A stretch of DNA of 64,000 bases from Aldersonia sp. NBC_00410 (GTDB lineage Bacteria; Actinomycetota; Actinomycetes; Mycobacteriales; Mycobacteriaceae), in the NCBI RefSeq assembly GCF_026342035.1, contig NZ_JAPENM010000001.1, positions 62,001-126,000 on the forward strand. Reading direction: 5' to 3'. The notes beneath the pieces were generated by a model. It was not told where the DNA came from. It was given only the letters and a program-made list of their open reading frames with translations, and made no database searches. The translations under genes and the position numbers were made by a program. Each line of letters opens with the position of its first letter. The stretch's first letter is position 1. Of the stretch, positions 8,958-17,090 are shown in pieces.

Positions 8958-8987
8958 GTACCCCGTAGTACCGCGGCGTACCGCGGA
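8958..8987 (+). repeat. three tandem 10-bp repeats upstream of the propeller gene
   Basis: The sequence holds GTACCCCGTA, GTACCGCGGC and GTACCGCGGA back to back. A 10-base period places each unit on about the same DNA face. The array begins 37 bases after the LuxR gene stop and ends 39 bases before the propeller ATG, where a -35 region or an activator site could lie. It may be a binding site for the neighbouring regulator. That assignment is inference. Confidence 0.5.
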
Positions 8988-9026
8988 TGAGGCTCGGTGT
9001 AAGGCGACGCGGCGAAGGGAATTGCC

Positions 9027-12000
9027 ATGAGCTACAACACCAAGCACCTCGGACGGATCGGCGGAACGGTCGCGGCGGTAGGGGTGGGACTGGCGGTCGT
9101 TGCCGCGCCTGGCGTGGCGCTCGCCGAGCCCACGGGAGGCGACTCATCGTCAACATCGGATTCCGGCGCCGAAAGTTCATCGGAGCGTAGCTCGGACGAC
9201 GACTCGCATCGGTCGAAGGGGCGCTCCGAATCGGAGACGACGGGCAGCGAGTCGGTTTCTTCGATCGACTCTTCGTCGGGGAACGAATCGAAATCGAAAG
9301 ATGCGCAATCGGACTCGACACCACGGGACGTGTCGTTGGACGCGGAATCCGCCGGCGAGGCGGACGGGACCGGAAATTCGCCTCCCGCTGATAATGCGGT
9401 CGCGAACGACACCGGCACGACAGCGGCCCCAGCCGCGCCCGCGCCGGCAGCCGACGCGGCGACCGCGAGCACGCAGTTCGATACGGCGCCTGCCGCTCCT
9501 GTCGCCACAGTCGCGGACAACGGCAGCACGGAACCATCGCTGCGGCGGTGGCACGACCGTTCAACCGCGCCACTGGACACCAGTCCCGCAACCGCAGGGC
9601 AGTCCGCAGGGCAGTCCTGGCCGGTGTCCGTGCTGCGCGCGCCGGAGGTCCTGGTTTCGCGACCCGCCGCGACGGCGCCGACCTCGCAATCGCCCACATC
9701 GCAGTGGACGACATCGGCGTGGACGCAACCGCCGGCCACGCAGTATTCGGCGGCGATCGTGCCGAGGGGCGTGTCGTCGCCGTTGCTCGATCCAGGCGTT
9801 CCGGCCGAGACCGCAGCCCGGGTGCTGACCGGGATCCTGGCAGCCGTGGGTCTGAGCCCGGCGCTGCTGAACGGCCCGTTCACACCGATCGAGTCACCGA
9901 TGTTCTGGGCAATCGCGGCGGCCTGGTGTCGGCGCCAGGAGCAACAGAACTGGGCCGACGCGACACCGAGCCTGGCCTACGCCCCGGATACGACCGGCCA
10001 GCCCAACGAAACCGCCACCGCCCGCGCAATGAGCCTCCAGACCTCGGCAGCCGCGGTCGCGCCGACCATCGGCGTACTCGACCGCGCCACCGGGACAGTG
10101 ACCGGGCAGATCAATGCGCCGGGAACCTACTCGGTCACCGGCACTCCCACCCGCGGCACGGCCACCATCGACAGCACCGGCCGCTTCACCTACACCCCCA
10201 CGAACGCAGCCCGCATGGCCGCCGCGCAGGACCCGAGCGCGGACTTCGACTCGTTCACCATCACCGTGACAAACGGACAAGCGAGCACGCCCGTGACCGT
10301 GAGAGTGCCGATCTCGGCGGCACGACTGCAGGTCGACCAATCGACCACCGTCGGCTCCACACCTACCGGTGTCGCGATGAGCGGCAACAAGGTTTACATC
10401 GCCAACCGTGCCTCGAAGACCGTGTCCGTCCTCGACAGCACCAACACGGTGATCGCGACCGTGCCGGTGGGCACAGCCCCAACCGGCGTCGCGGCCAACC
10501 CCAACGGCAAATGGGTTTACGTAGCGAACAACGGCAGCAACAACGTCTCGGTGATCGACACCGCCACCAACAAAGTCGTCTCCACGATCACGGTCGGCAC
10601 GTCACCGACCGCAGTTGCGGTCAACCCGAGCGGAACTCGCACCTACGTCACCAACACCGGAAACATCTTGACCGGCGGTACCGTCTCCGTCATCGACACC
10701 ACCACCATCAACGGCATAGCCACCAACAAGGTCATCGCCACCATCAAGGTCGGCACGTCACCAACCGCAGTTGCCCTCAACCCGACCGGCACCCGCGCCT
10801 ACGTCTCCAATGCGGGAAACATCCTGACCGGCGGCACCGTGTCGGTCATCGACACCACCACCAACAAAGTCGTCTCCACCATCGGCGTCGGCAGCACACC
10901 CAACGCAGTCGCCCTCAACCCGAGCGGAACCCGCGCCTACGTCACGAACTATGGCAGCAACAGCGTCTCGGTCATCGACACCACCACCAACACCAGGGTC
11001 GCCACCATCGGCGTCGGGTCGCGGCCAACCGCCGTCCTCGTGACACCCGACGGCAGCGCGGTGTACGTCGTCTCGGACACCGACACGTTGACCGTGATCG
11101 ACACCAAGACCAACACCGTCGTGTCCAACGTCGCCATCGACACGCCCGCCGAAGCCGGCGCGCACAGTATCGCATTGAGCGCCAACGGGTCTCGGATCCT
11201 TGTCACCGACGCCATCGACGGACGGGTGCGCGCTCTTTCACTCGCACATGTGAACTCCGCGCCAGCGGGAACGGTAACCGTCAGCGCGCCGCGCGCATCC
11301 GACGGCGCGGTCATCGTGACCCTCGAAACCACCGACCCCGACGGCGACCCCGTGACCGCCTGGTACAGCTCGGCGACCTCGGGCGCGGTGCTCGGATCAC
11401 CCGACGGGGTATACACCTACATTCCGACCCGGGCCGCACGAGACCGGGCGCTACAGACGCCCGGCCCGGACTCGGACGGGTTCAGCATCAGGCTCGATGA
11501 CGGGCAAGCCAGTTCGTCGGTCTGGGTCACAGTCCCGATTCTCCCGTCCAGCACGGCCCCACAGGTCGCGCTCGACAGCCAATCGCACGTCGGTGTCCCG
11601 GACGCCACGACCGGCGCGGTCACCGGACACCTCGCTCGCGTAATCGATCCGGACACATTGGTGCTGAACTACACCGTGGCCCGTGCACCGGCGCGCGGCA
11701 ATGTAACCGTCGATCCGCACAACGGCGACTTCACCTACACGCCAACCGCGGCCGGCCGGACCGGCGGCGGCATCGACACCTTCGCCGTCGAGGTGAGTGA
11801 CGGCACGGCGTCGACAACGGTGAACGTGACCGTGCCGGTGCGTGCTCCCGAACTCGCGGCCACCCAGACCACGATTACGACCGGCGCCAACCCCGACTAC
11901 TTGAACGTCGACGGCTCAAAGGTCTACGTCCACAACACCGGCGATCGCACGATTTCGGTGATCGACAACGAGACCAACGTCGAGATCGCCGAGTCGGCGC

Positions 12001-12818
12001 CGCTGCCGCTGCAGTACAGCGGCAGCATGGTCCTGAGCCCGGATGGCACGAAAATCTATGTCTTCGGGCAAGACCAACAAACCTACCGAGCAGTTGTCTT
12101 GGACGCGGAAACGCTCGAATCGATCGGCACGGTCGACAGTGGAATTTCGACCGATGGCGGGCTCTACGTCGACGGCACAATTGCGACCAGCGCCGACGGC
12201 CGGTATCTCTATGTCCCTATGACCTTCGGACGCGGCGGCGAGGGCGGCGGCATCATCGTCATCGACACTACCGGCGCAACTCCCCCCGAGGGTCGAATGT
12301 GGTTCTCCTCCGGCGCCAACGCGACGCGCAGTCCGCGTGGCGATGTCTATTACGCCGACTTCCTCGGGTATAGCGTGGTCAGTGCGGACAATGGTGGCGG
12401 ATTCGGTGTCGGCGGGCACCCGTGGGGTATTGCGTTCAGCCCGGATGGGAGCCAGATGTACGTCACCACAACCGACGGCGGCACGGTGGACGTGGTCGAT
12501 CTCGACTCGAACACCCAAATCGCCTCCGTCACGATCGACGTCCGCTCGGACTGGCTAGCAGACACAGTCGATCAATCCGAGCCCCGAGCAATCGCGGTCA
12601 GTCCCGACGGCCGACACATCTACGTGGACACGGGCATCGACCTCGTCGTTATCGACGCAGCCAGCAATACCGTGATCGGAGCCGTCCGGATCGACGCCGA
12701 CAAGCCGCCCAGAGCGTCGTCATCGCTCGCCGTTGCGGCAGACGGAACTGTGTATCTCACCACGCGCGATTCGGTGATCGCGGTAGACATCGATACCCCG
12801 ATCGAACGCCCGCTCTGA
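9027..12818 (+). CDS. secreted YVTN-repeat beta-propeller protein with Ig-like domains
   Basis: The 1263-residue product begins with a signal peptide cut near ALA-EP (residue 33). A Ser/Asp/Glu-rich linker then a Pro/Ala/Thr-rich linker run to about residue 300. An Ig-like domain at roughly 345-430 has the TVTGQI...FTYTPT pattern. A YVTN/lactonase-type propeller spans roughly 433-735, with blades like VYIANRASKTVSVLD and VGTSPTAVAVNPSGTRTYVTN. Two more Ig-like domains cover 740-935, and a second, more diverged propeller runs to the end. GAAGGGA 6-8 bases before the ATG is the ribosome site. It is probably a surface or secreted adhesin-like protein. No catalytic motif was recognised. Confidence 0.85.
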   Translation: MSYNTKHLGRIGGTVAAVGVGLAVVAAPGVALAEPTGGDSSSTSDSGAESSSERSSDDDSHRSKGRSESETTGSESVSSIDSSSGNESKSKDAQSDSTPRDVSLDAESAGEADGTGNSPPADNAVANDTGTTAAPAAPAPAADAATASTQFDTAPAAPVATVADNGSTEPSLRRWHDRSTAPLDTSPATAGQSAGQSWPVSVLRAPEVLVSRPAATAPTSQSPTSQWTTSAWTQPPATQYSAAIVPRGVSSPLLDPGVPAETAARVLTGILAAVGLSPALLNGPFTPIESPMFWAIAAAWCRRQEQQNWADATPSLAYAPDTTGQPNETATARAMSLQTSAAAVAPTIGVLDRATGTVTGQINAPGTYSVTGTPTRGTATIDSTGRFTYTPTNAARMAAAQDPSADFDSFTITVTNGQASTPVTVRVPISAARLQVDQSTTVGSTPTGVAMSGNKVYIANRASKTVSVLDSTNTVIATVPVGTAPTGVAANPNGKWVYVANNGSNNVSVIDTATNKVVSTITVGTSPTAVAVNPSGTRTYVTNTGNILTGGTVSVIDTTTINGIATNKVIATIKVGTSPTAVALNPTGTRAYVSNAGNILTGGTVSVIDTTTNKVVSTIGVGSTPNAVALNPSGTRAYVTNYGSNSVSVIDTTTNTRVATIGVGSRPTAVLVTPDGSAVYVVSDTDTLTVIDTKTNTVVSNVAIDTPAEAGAHSIALSANGSRILVTDAIDGRVRALSLAHVNSAPAGTVTVSAPRASDGAVIVTLETTDPDGDPVTAWYSSATSGAVLGSPDGVYTYIPTRAARDRALQTPGPDSDGFSIRLDDGQASSSVWVTVPILPSSTAPQVALDSQSHVGVPDATTGAVTGHLARVIDPDTLVLNYTVARAPARGNVTVDPHNGDFTYTPTAAGRTGGGIDTFAVEVSDGTASTTVNVTVPVRAPELAATQTTITTGANPDYLNVDGSKVYVHNTGDRTISVIDNETNVEIAESAPLPLQYSGSMVLSPDGTKIYVFGQDQQTYRAVVLDAETLESIGTVDSGISTDGGLYVDGTIATSADGRYLYVPMTFGRGGEGGGIIVIDTTGATPPEGRMWFSSGANATRSPRGDVYYADFLGYSVVSADNGGGFGVGGHPWGIAFSPDGSQMYVTTTDGGTVDVVDLDSNTQIASVTIDVRSDWLADTVDQSEPRAIAVSPDGRHIYVDTGIDLVVIDAASNTVIGAVRIDADKPPRASSSLAVAADGTVYLTTRDSVIAVDIDTPIERPL

Positions 12819-12853
12819 GCCGGATGCGTCCTGCCGGCTCGGTATGGGGGCGG

Positions 12854-12917
12854 CGCGGCGAAGGGAGTTGCCATGAGCAACAGGGCGCACCGAGTGGCTT
12901 ACCTGGCGCACTGCTGA
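12854..12917 (+). pseudogene. vestigial copy of the propeller gene leader with a 14-codon ORF
   Basis: Bases 12854-12878 repeat 9008-9032, the ribosome site and start of the propeller gene, with one mismatch in 25 (CGCGGCGAAGGG, then A or G, then TTGCCATGAGC). The ATG at 12873 opens only M-S-N-R-A-H-R-V-A-Y-L-A-H-C before a TGA at 12915-12917. The simplest reading is that a second paralogous gene began here and was deleted, leaving its translation-initiation region. A short leader peptide for the downstream gene is a less likely alternative. Confidence 0.55.
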
Positions 12918-12956
12918 CCTGACCGGACTTCTCGTCCATTGTTGGCGCCGATTCAG

Positions 12957-13008
12957 GTAGCGAACTACGCGCGCGCCCCGGCCTGTCTGCCGCAACGATT
13001 CGAGTAAC
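12957..13008 (+). repeat. copy B of the dispersed ~45-bp repeat (putative promoter region)
   Basis: This is the partner of 2575-2622. It ends CGAGTAACAG about 26 bases before the start of the small secreted protein gene. It overlaps an inverted repeat GATTCG (12997-13002) and CGAATC (13013-13018) separated by 10 bases, which could be an operator. Its position just upstream of a gene suggests a regulatory role. Confidence 0.45.
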
Positions 13009-13034
13009 AGCCCGAATCGAGCGAAGGACAAGGC

Positions 13035-13466
13035 ATGCGAAACAGGACGATCGGAACCGGCATCGGCGCACTGCTGCTCGCCCCGGCCATGTTGTTCACC
13101 ATGCCCGCGACGGCGAACGCCGCCGTCCCCAGCGAGCCGATCGTGGTGGCCGGTCGCGAACGGGTGAAGTTCACGCTGCTGAACAACACCACAACGTTCC
13201 AACACTGCACCGCCGAGATTGTGGGCGGGGACCACGCGGAGACCCCGTTGAACGGATTCAATCCGGGTGACACCTATTCGGTCGTCCTGCCGGCGGCCCC
13301 GGGGCCGCGTCAAGCGCGGGTGTTCTGCCTCGCCGGCATCGCGGGTGTCTTTATCTACGACCGGATCCTGCAGGTGGAACCGGCGAACCCCGTGCTCGAC
13401 GCGGTCGACGCAGTCCTCGGGGGCGTGGGCAGCAGCGCACTCACCACCGATCCGACGCTGCGCTGA
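13035..13466 (+). CDS. small secreted protein of unknown function
   Basis: The 143-residue protein has a clear signal peptide ending in ATANA-AV near residue 29. The mature part of about 114 residues has two cysteines (QHCTAEI and RVFCLAG) that may form a disulfide. Its beta-rich pattern includes VKFTLLNNTT and a hydrophobic C terminus with VLGGVGSS. GAAGGA lies 9 bases before the ATG. I do not recognise a family. Related short secreted proteins are common in Nocardia and Rhodococcus. It converges with the mannitol dehydrogenase gene, with only 3 bases between the stops and no room for a separate terminator. Confidence 0.72.
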   Translation: MRNRTIGTGIGALLLAPAMLFTMPATANAAVPSEPIVVAGRERVKFTLLNNTTTFQHCTAEIVGGDHAETPLNGFNPGDTYSVVLPAAPGPRQARVFCLAGIAGVFIYDRILQVEPANPVLDAVDAVLGGVGSSALTTDPTLR

Positions 13467-13469
13467 GTC

Positions 13470-14963
13470 TCAGCCTTTTGCCAGCGCCTGCACCGTCGCC
13501 CGTGCGCCTGAGTTGTGTAGCGACTCGAGCGCCCACAGATAGGCGGTGACGAACCGAGGTTCGTCGACCAGATCGCCGAATACCTTGCGGTTGGCGATGA
13601 ATGCCGTCGGATCCTCGCGTTGGCGGCGTGCGATCGGCACCAGCGTTTCGCGCAGCGGGTCAACGACGTCGATCGGCTCACCCTGCTCGTCGGTACCTTC
13701 GGTGTATCGCGCCCAGCTCGCTACTACTGCTGCGGCACATTCAATTTCACCATCGTGAGCGAGTTGGTTGCGCACCACGGGCAGCAACCATTTCGGGATT
13801 CGGTCGGACGACTCCGCGCACAGCCGGGCCACGGTGTCGCGGATCGCGGGATTCGAGAACCGCTCGAGCAGTGTGCGTTCGTAGGCGGCAAGGTCGACCC
13901 CCGGCACCGGCAACAGCGTCGGTTGACCCTCCCGAGTCATGTAGCGGGTGAGGAACTGCGCGAAGGCGGGGTCCTGCGCCACCTCGTGCACGAGCCGGTA
14001 CCCGGCGAGATAGCCGAAGTAGCACATCGCCTGATGGCTGGCATTGAGTAGCCGCAGCTTCATCAATTCGTATGGCTCGACATCGTCGACGACCTGGACA
14101 TCGACCTTCTCCAGGGGTGGCCGCCCGGCGGTGAAGCGATCTTCGAGGACCCATTGGGTGAACGGCTCGGTGGCGACCGGCCAGGAGTCTTCGATCGAAT
14201 ACCGTTGCCGCACCTGCTCGCCGGTGTCCGGCGTGGTGGCAGGCGTGATCCGGTCGACCATCGAGTTCGGGAAGGCAACCTCGCGCTCGATCCAATCGCC
14301 GAGTTCGGCATCACGCAGCCGGGCAAACGCGGTAAACGTGTCTCGCGCGACGTGCCCGTTGCTCTGAATATTGTCACACGACATCACCGTGAACGGCGTG
14401 CCACCGCGAGCCCGGCGGCGGGCAAGCGCTTCGACCACCAGACCGAACGTCGTCGACGGGATCGCGCCGGGCGCGAGGTCGGCCACGATGGCCGGATTCT
14501 GTGCATCGAACTCGCCTGTGGCAGCGTCGAAGTTGTAGCCGCCCTCCGTGATCGTGAGGGAGACGATTCGAGTCTGCTCGTTCGCCATCTTCTCGATGAC
14601 CGCCTCCGGATCGTCGGGGGCGTAGAGATATTCGACGATCGAGCCGATCACGCGGGTGCGCCAGGTACCGTCGGCCGCGGTCTCGGACAACGTGTAGAGG
14701 CAGTCCTGCGCGCGCATGACATCGCGCATGCGCGCGTCGCCCGGGAGCACACCGACTCCGCAGATACCCCACTCGAAAGCCTCGCCACGCTCGAGCAGTC
14801 GGTCGAGATACATCGCCTGATGCGCCCGGTGAAACCCGCCGACCCCGAAATGCACGATCCCGGTACTGATCAGCGCGCGGTCGTAGCTCGGGATCGACAC
14901 CGCACCGTCGAGTCCGGCGAGCGTCGTGCTGTTCAGCCCAACCGGCTGCTGCGCTGTCGTCAT
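13470..14963 (-). CDS. mannitol 2-dehydrogenase-type polyol dehydrogenase
   Basis: The 497-residue product belongs to the polyol-specific long-chain dehydrogenase family. It has the N-terminal nucleotide segment IVHFGVGGFHRAHQAMYLD and the C-terminal substrate-domain motif KLRLLNASHQAMCYFGYLAGY, where the conserved Lys and Asn-His of the active site lie. Such enzymes oxidise mannitol, arabinitol or sorbitol to the ketose with NAD+. The ATG at 14963 overlaps the stop of the upstream sorbitol-type dehydrogenase as ATGA, so the pair is translationally coupled. With the divergent ABC importer it forms a polyol locus. Exact substrate specificity is not readable. Confidence 0.87.
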   Translation of the reverse strand: MTTAQQPVGLNSTTLAGLDGAVSIPSYDRALISTGIVHFGVGGFHRAHQAMYLDRLLERGEAFEWGICGVGVLPGDARMRDVMRAQDCLYTLSETAADGTWRTRVIGSIVEYLYAPDDPEAVIEKMANEQTRIVSLTITEGGYNFDAATGEFDAQNPAIVADLAPGAIPSTTFGLVVEALARRRARGGTPFTVMSCDNIQSNGHVARDTFTAFARLRDAELGDWIEREVAFPNSMVDRITPATTPDTGEQVRQRYSIEDSWPVATEPFTQWVLEDRFTAGRPPLEKVDVQVVDDVEPYELMKLRLLNASHQAMCYFGYLAGYRLVHEVAQDPAFAQFLTRYMTREGQPTLLPVPGVDLAAYERTLLERFSNPAIRDTVARLCAESSDRIPKWLLPVVRNQLAHDGEIECAAAVVASWARYTEGTDEQGEPIDVVDPLRETLVPIARRQREDPTAFIANRKVFGDLVDEPRFVTAYLWALESLHNSGARATVQALAKG

Positions 14964-16030
14964 TGTTCGCGCTCCTCTGCACTCGTCCGACGCAGGTCCA
15001 CGACGGCCTTGATGTTTCCGGGCACCCTGTCGGCCTCCAGTGCGCTTGCCACCTCGTCGAGGTCGAACCGCCGGGTGACCATCGCGTCGAGGTCGACCGC
15101 GCCGGAGGCCGCAAGGCGGATCGCGAGCGGCCAGGTGTGGGCGTAGCGAAACACCCCCGTCAGCACGAGTTCCCGGTTCTGCACCAGCGACACCGGGAGC
15201 GGAAGTTCGTCGACGCCCATGCCGACCAGCACGACCCGGCCGGCCGGGCGCAGCGCGTGGATGCCATCGACGATCGCGGACGCCGCGCCGGAGGCGTCGA
15301 TGAACGCATCCACGCAAAGCTCGCGCACCGGATGCGCCGCGGGATCGACCACTGCACTGGCACCGTAGCGCGCGGCGCGGTCGCGGCGCTCCGAATCGGG
15401 GTCGGAGACCACGATCCGGGTGGCGCCGTGCGCCTTTGCGACCGCGGCGGTAAGCAGCCCGACCGGTCCTGCGCCGGTAACCAGCACCTCCGAACCCGGT
15501 GCGATGTCGGCCTTGCGGACCGCCGCAATCGCGACGGAGAGAGGTTCGAGCAGCGCGGCGGCGTCATCGCTGACCTCGTCCGGGACGGCATGGGCGAACG
15601 CCGACCCGATAGTGACGTACTCGCAGAACGCCCCGTCGACGGGTGGCGTTCCGTAGAAGCGCATGTGCGGGCACAGGTTGTAGTGGCCGCTGCGCGTCTG
15701 GGCGGTGGCTGGGTCCGGATGCTGCGGTTCGATCGAGACCCGCTCGCCGATCCTGGCCCGCGAGACCTCCGGCCCCACCGCGACGATGCGACCGGAGGCC
15801 TCGTGCCCGAGGACCAACGGGGCCCGCAGCACGTGCTCGCCGATCCGGCCGTGCCGGTAGTAGTGCGTGTCGGATCCACAGACGCCGACTACACCCACCG
15901 CGACCAGCACTTCATCGCGCACCGGTACCGGAACCGGCCGGTTTCGAACTTCGATCCGGCCCGGTTCGACGAGCACGCTCGCGCGCATATTTTCCGGAAT
16001 CGGGGGAACTTCAGGTGTTGTGTAGGTCAC
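14960..16030 (-). CDS. zinc-dependent sorbitol/xylitol-type dehydrogenase
   Basis: This 356-residue medium-chain dehydrogenase has the catalytic zinc residues Cys51 (GVCGSDTHYYRHG), His76 and Glu77 (LGHEASG). The Rossmann segment reads VLVTGAGPVGLLTAAVAKAHGA. The usual four-cysteine structural zinc lobe is missing: only one cysteine (YNLCPHM) is in that region, as in sorbitol dehydrogenases. The GSDTHYY pattern is typical of polyol enzymes giving fructose or xylulose. It is the first gene of the minus-strand pair and starts 79 bases from the SorC regulator, across two palindromic operators. L-iditol or xylitol as substrate is possible. Confidence 0.87.
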   Translation of the reverse strand: MTYTTPEVPPIPENMRASVLVEPGRIEVRNRPVPVPVRDEVLVAVGVVGVCGSDTHYYRHGRIGEHVLRAPLVLGHEASGRIVAVGPEVSRARIGERVSIEPQHPDPATAQTRSGHYNLCPHMRFYGTPPVDGAFCEYVTIGSAFAHAVPDEVSDDAAALLEPLSVAIAAVRKADIAPGSEVLVTGAGPVGLLTAAVAKAHGATRIVVSDPDSERRDRAARYGASAVVDPAAHPVRELCVDAFIDASGAASAIVDGIHALRPAGRVVLVGMGVDELPLPVSLVQNRELVLTGVFRYAHTWPLAIRLAASGAVDLDAMVTRRFDLDEVASALEADRVPGNIKAVVDLRRTSAEEREQ

Positions 16031-16050
16031 ATTCTTGATGATAGCGTCTG

Positions 16051-16083
16051 TGAGCAGTTGTTCAAGTCATGAGCATTTGCTCA
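16051..16083. promoter_or_regulatory. twin palindromic operators of the polyol locus
   Basis: Two 14-base palindromes lie 19 bases apart. TGAGCA-GT-TGTTCA at 16051-16064 has one mismatch, and TGAGCA-TT-TGCTCA at 16070-16083 is perfect. They occupy the middle of the 79-base gap between the divergent dehydrogenase and SorC-regulator genes. SorC-family regulators bind as tetramers to paired palindromes of this kind and respond to sugar or polyol ligands. Assignment to the adjacent regulator is inference from position and symmetry. Confidence 0.7.
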
Positions 16084-16109
16084 CCGAGGTTGCTTCGAGA
16101 AGGAGCGCC

Positions 16110-17090
16110 ATGCCGACAGACCCGACCCGACCCGCGGTGTCCAGCGACGTCCGTCTCGCGCTGCGGGCCGCGACGCTTTATCACCTCGAGGGCGCCACCC
16201 AGGCGGAGATCGCCACCAAACTCGGTGTCTCCCGTCCCACCGCCGGGCGACTCATCGCCCGTGCCCGGGCGCAGGGGCTGGTCCGCATCGAGATCAGCGT
16301 CCCGGACGACGTGGACGTGCACACCGATATCGAGCGCGACCTCGAACGCATCTTCGGCCTGACCGAGGCCGTCGTGGTCGGCGCCGTCCCGGACGGATCC
16401 GACTCGGGTTACCGCGAACTCGGCGTTGCGGCCGCGAATCTGCTGTCGCGCCGTCTGCACCCCGACGACACACTCGGCTTCACCTGGGGCCCGGAAACCG
16501 TTGCCGTCGCACAGGCCCTGCGTCCGGGGACCGCGCGGTGCGCCACCGTGGTGCAACTCGACGGCTCGATGACTTCGCTGGACTATCAAACCGGCGTGGA
16601 CTACACCCTCGGCCGCTGCGCGGAGCAGCTTGGCGCCAAACCGGTTCGGCTGCATGCGCCCCTTTACGCCGATCCGGCGACGGTAACTGCACTGGAGCGA
16701 GACTCGTTGCTGGGCAAGGCGATCACCACTGGACGCAACGCCGATCTGATGATGTTCGGCGTTGGCCCCGTCTCCACATCGACGACCCTGTTCGAGGGCG
16801 GCTATCTCGATGACGCGATGCTCGACGAGCTGAATTCGCTCGATGCGGTCGGCGAGGTCGGCGGCCGGTTCTATCGGCGCGACGGCACCGACGTCGACGG
16901 TTCGTTGCTCGCGCGTGCGATATCGGTGCCGCTCGACGACGTTCGGAGTTGCGCAGCAACGGTTCTCGTCTGCGGTGGACAACTCAAGCACGAAGCGATG
17001 CTGGGCGCGCTCAACGGCCGACTGGCGAAGGAATTGGTCACCGACATCGAAACAGCGCGGTGGTTGCTCGAACAGAAGGAGGAGCAATGA
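16110..17090 (+). CDS. SorC-family sugar/polyol-responsive transcriptional regulator
   Basis: The 326-residue protein begins MPTDPTRP after the ribosome site AGAAGGAG. An N-terminal helix-turn-helix reads TQAEIATKLGVSRPTAGRLIARARAQGLV. A SorC/DeoR C-terminal sugar-phosphate-binding domain follows, with DTLGFTWGPETVAVAQAL and the DLMMFGVGPV segment. The family usually activates or represses polyol or sorbose operons when the ligand binds. Its stop overlaps the binding-protein ATG as ATGA, so regulator and importer share a transcript. The longer in-frame reading from 16035 would translate the operators and is rejected. Confidence 0.87.
   Translation: MPTDPTRPAVSSDVRLALRAATLYHLEGATQAEIATKLGVSRPTAGRLIARARAQGLVRIEISVPDDVDVHTDIERDLERIFGLTEAVVVGAVPDGSDSGYRELGVAAANLLSRRLHPDDTLGFTWGPETVAVAQALRPGTARCATVVQLDGSMTSLDYQTGVDYTLGRCAEQLGAKPVRLHAPLYADPATVTALERDSLLGKAITTGRNADLMMFGVGPVSTSTTLFEGGYLDDAMLDELNSLDAVGEVGGRFYRRDGTDVDGSLLARAISVPLDDVRSCAATVLVCGGQLKHEAMLGALNGRLAKELVTDIETARWLLEQKEEQ

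Noticed and set aside
10500-11060. Regular DNA repeats resembling a CRISPR or satellite
   Set aside because: The period follows beta-propeller blades and stays in frame, so it is coding repetition. There are no spacers of constant length.
9548-11500. Second-frame open reading frame of 650 codons inside the propeller gene
   Set aside because: It is very Arg/His rich and caused by the repeats of the real frame; it has no start signal.
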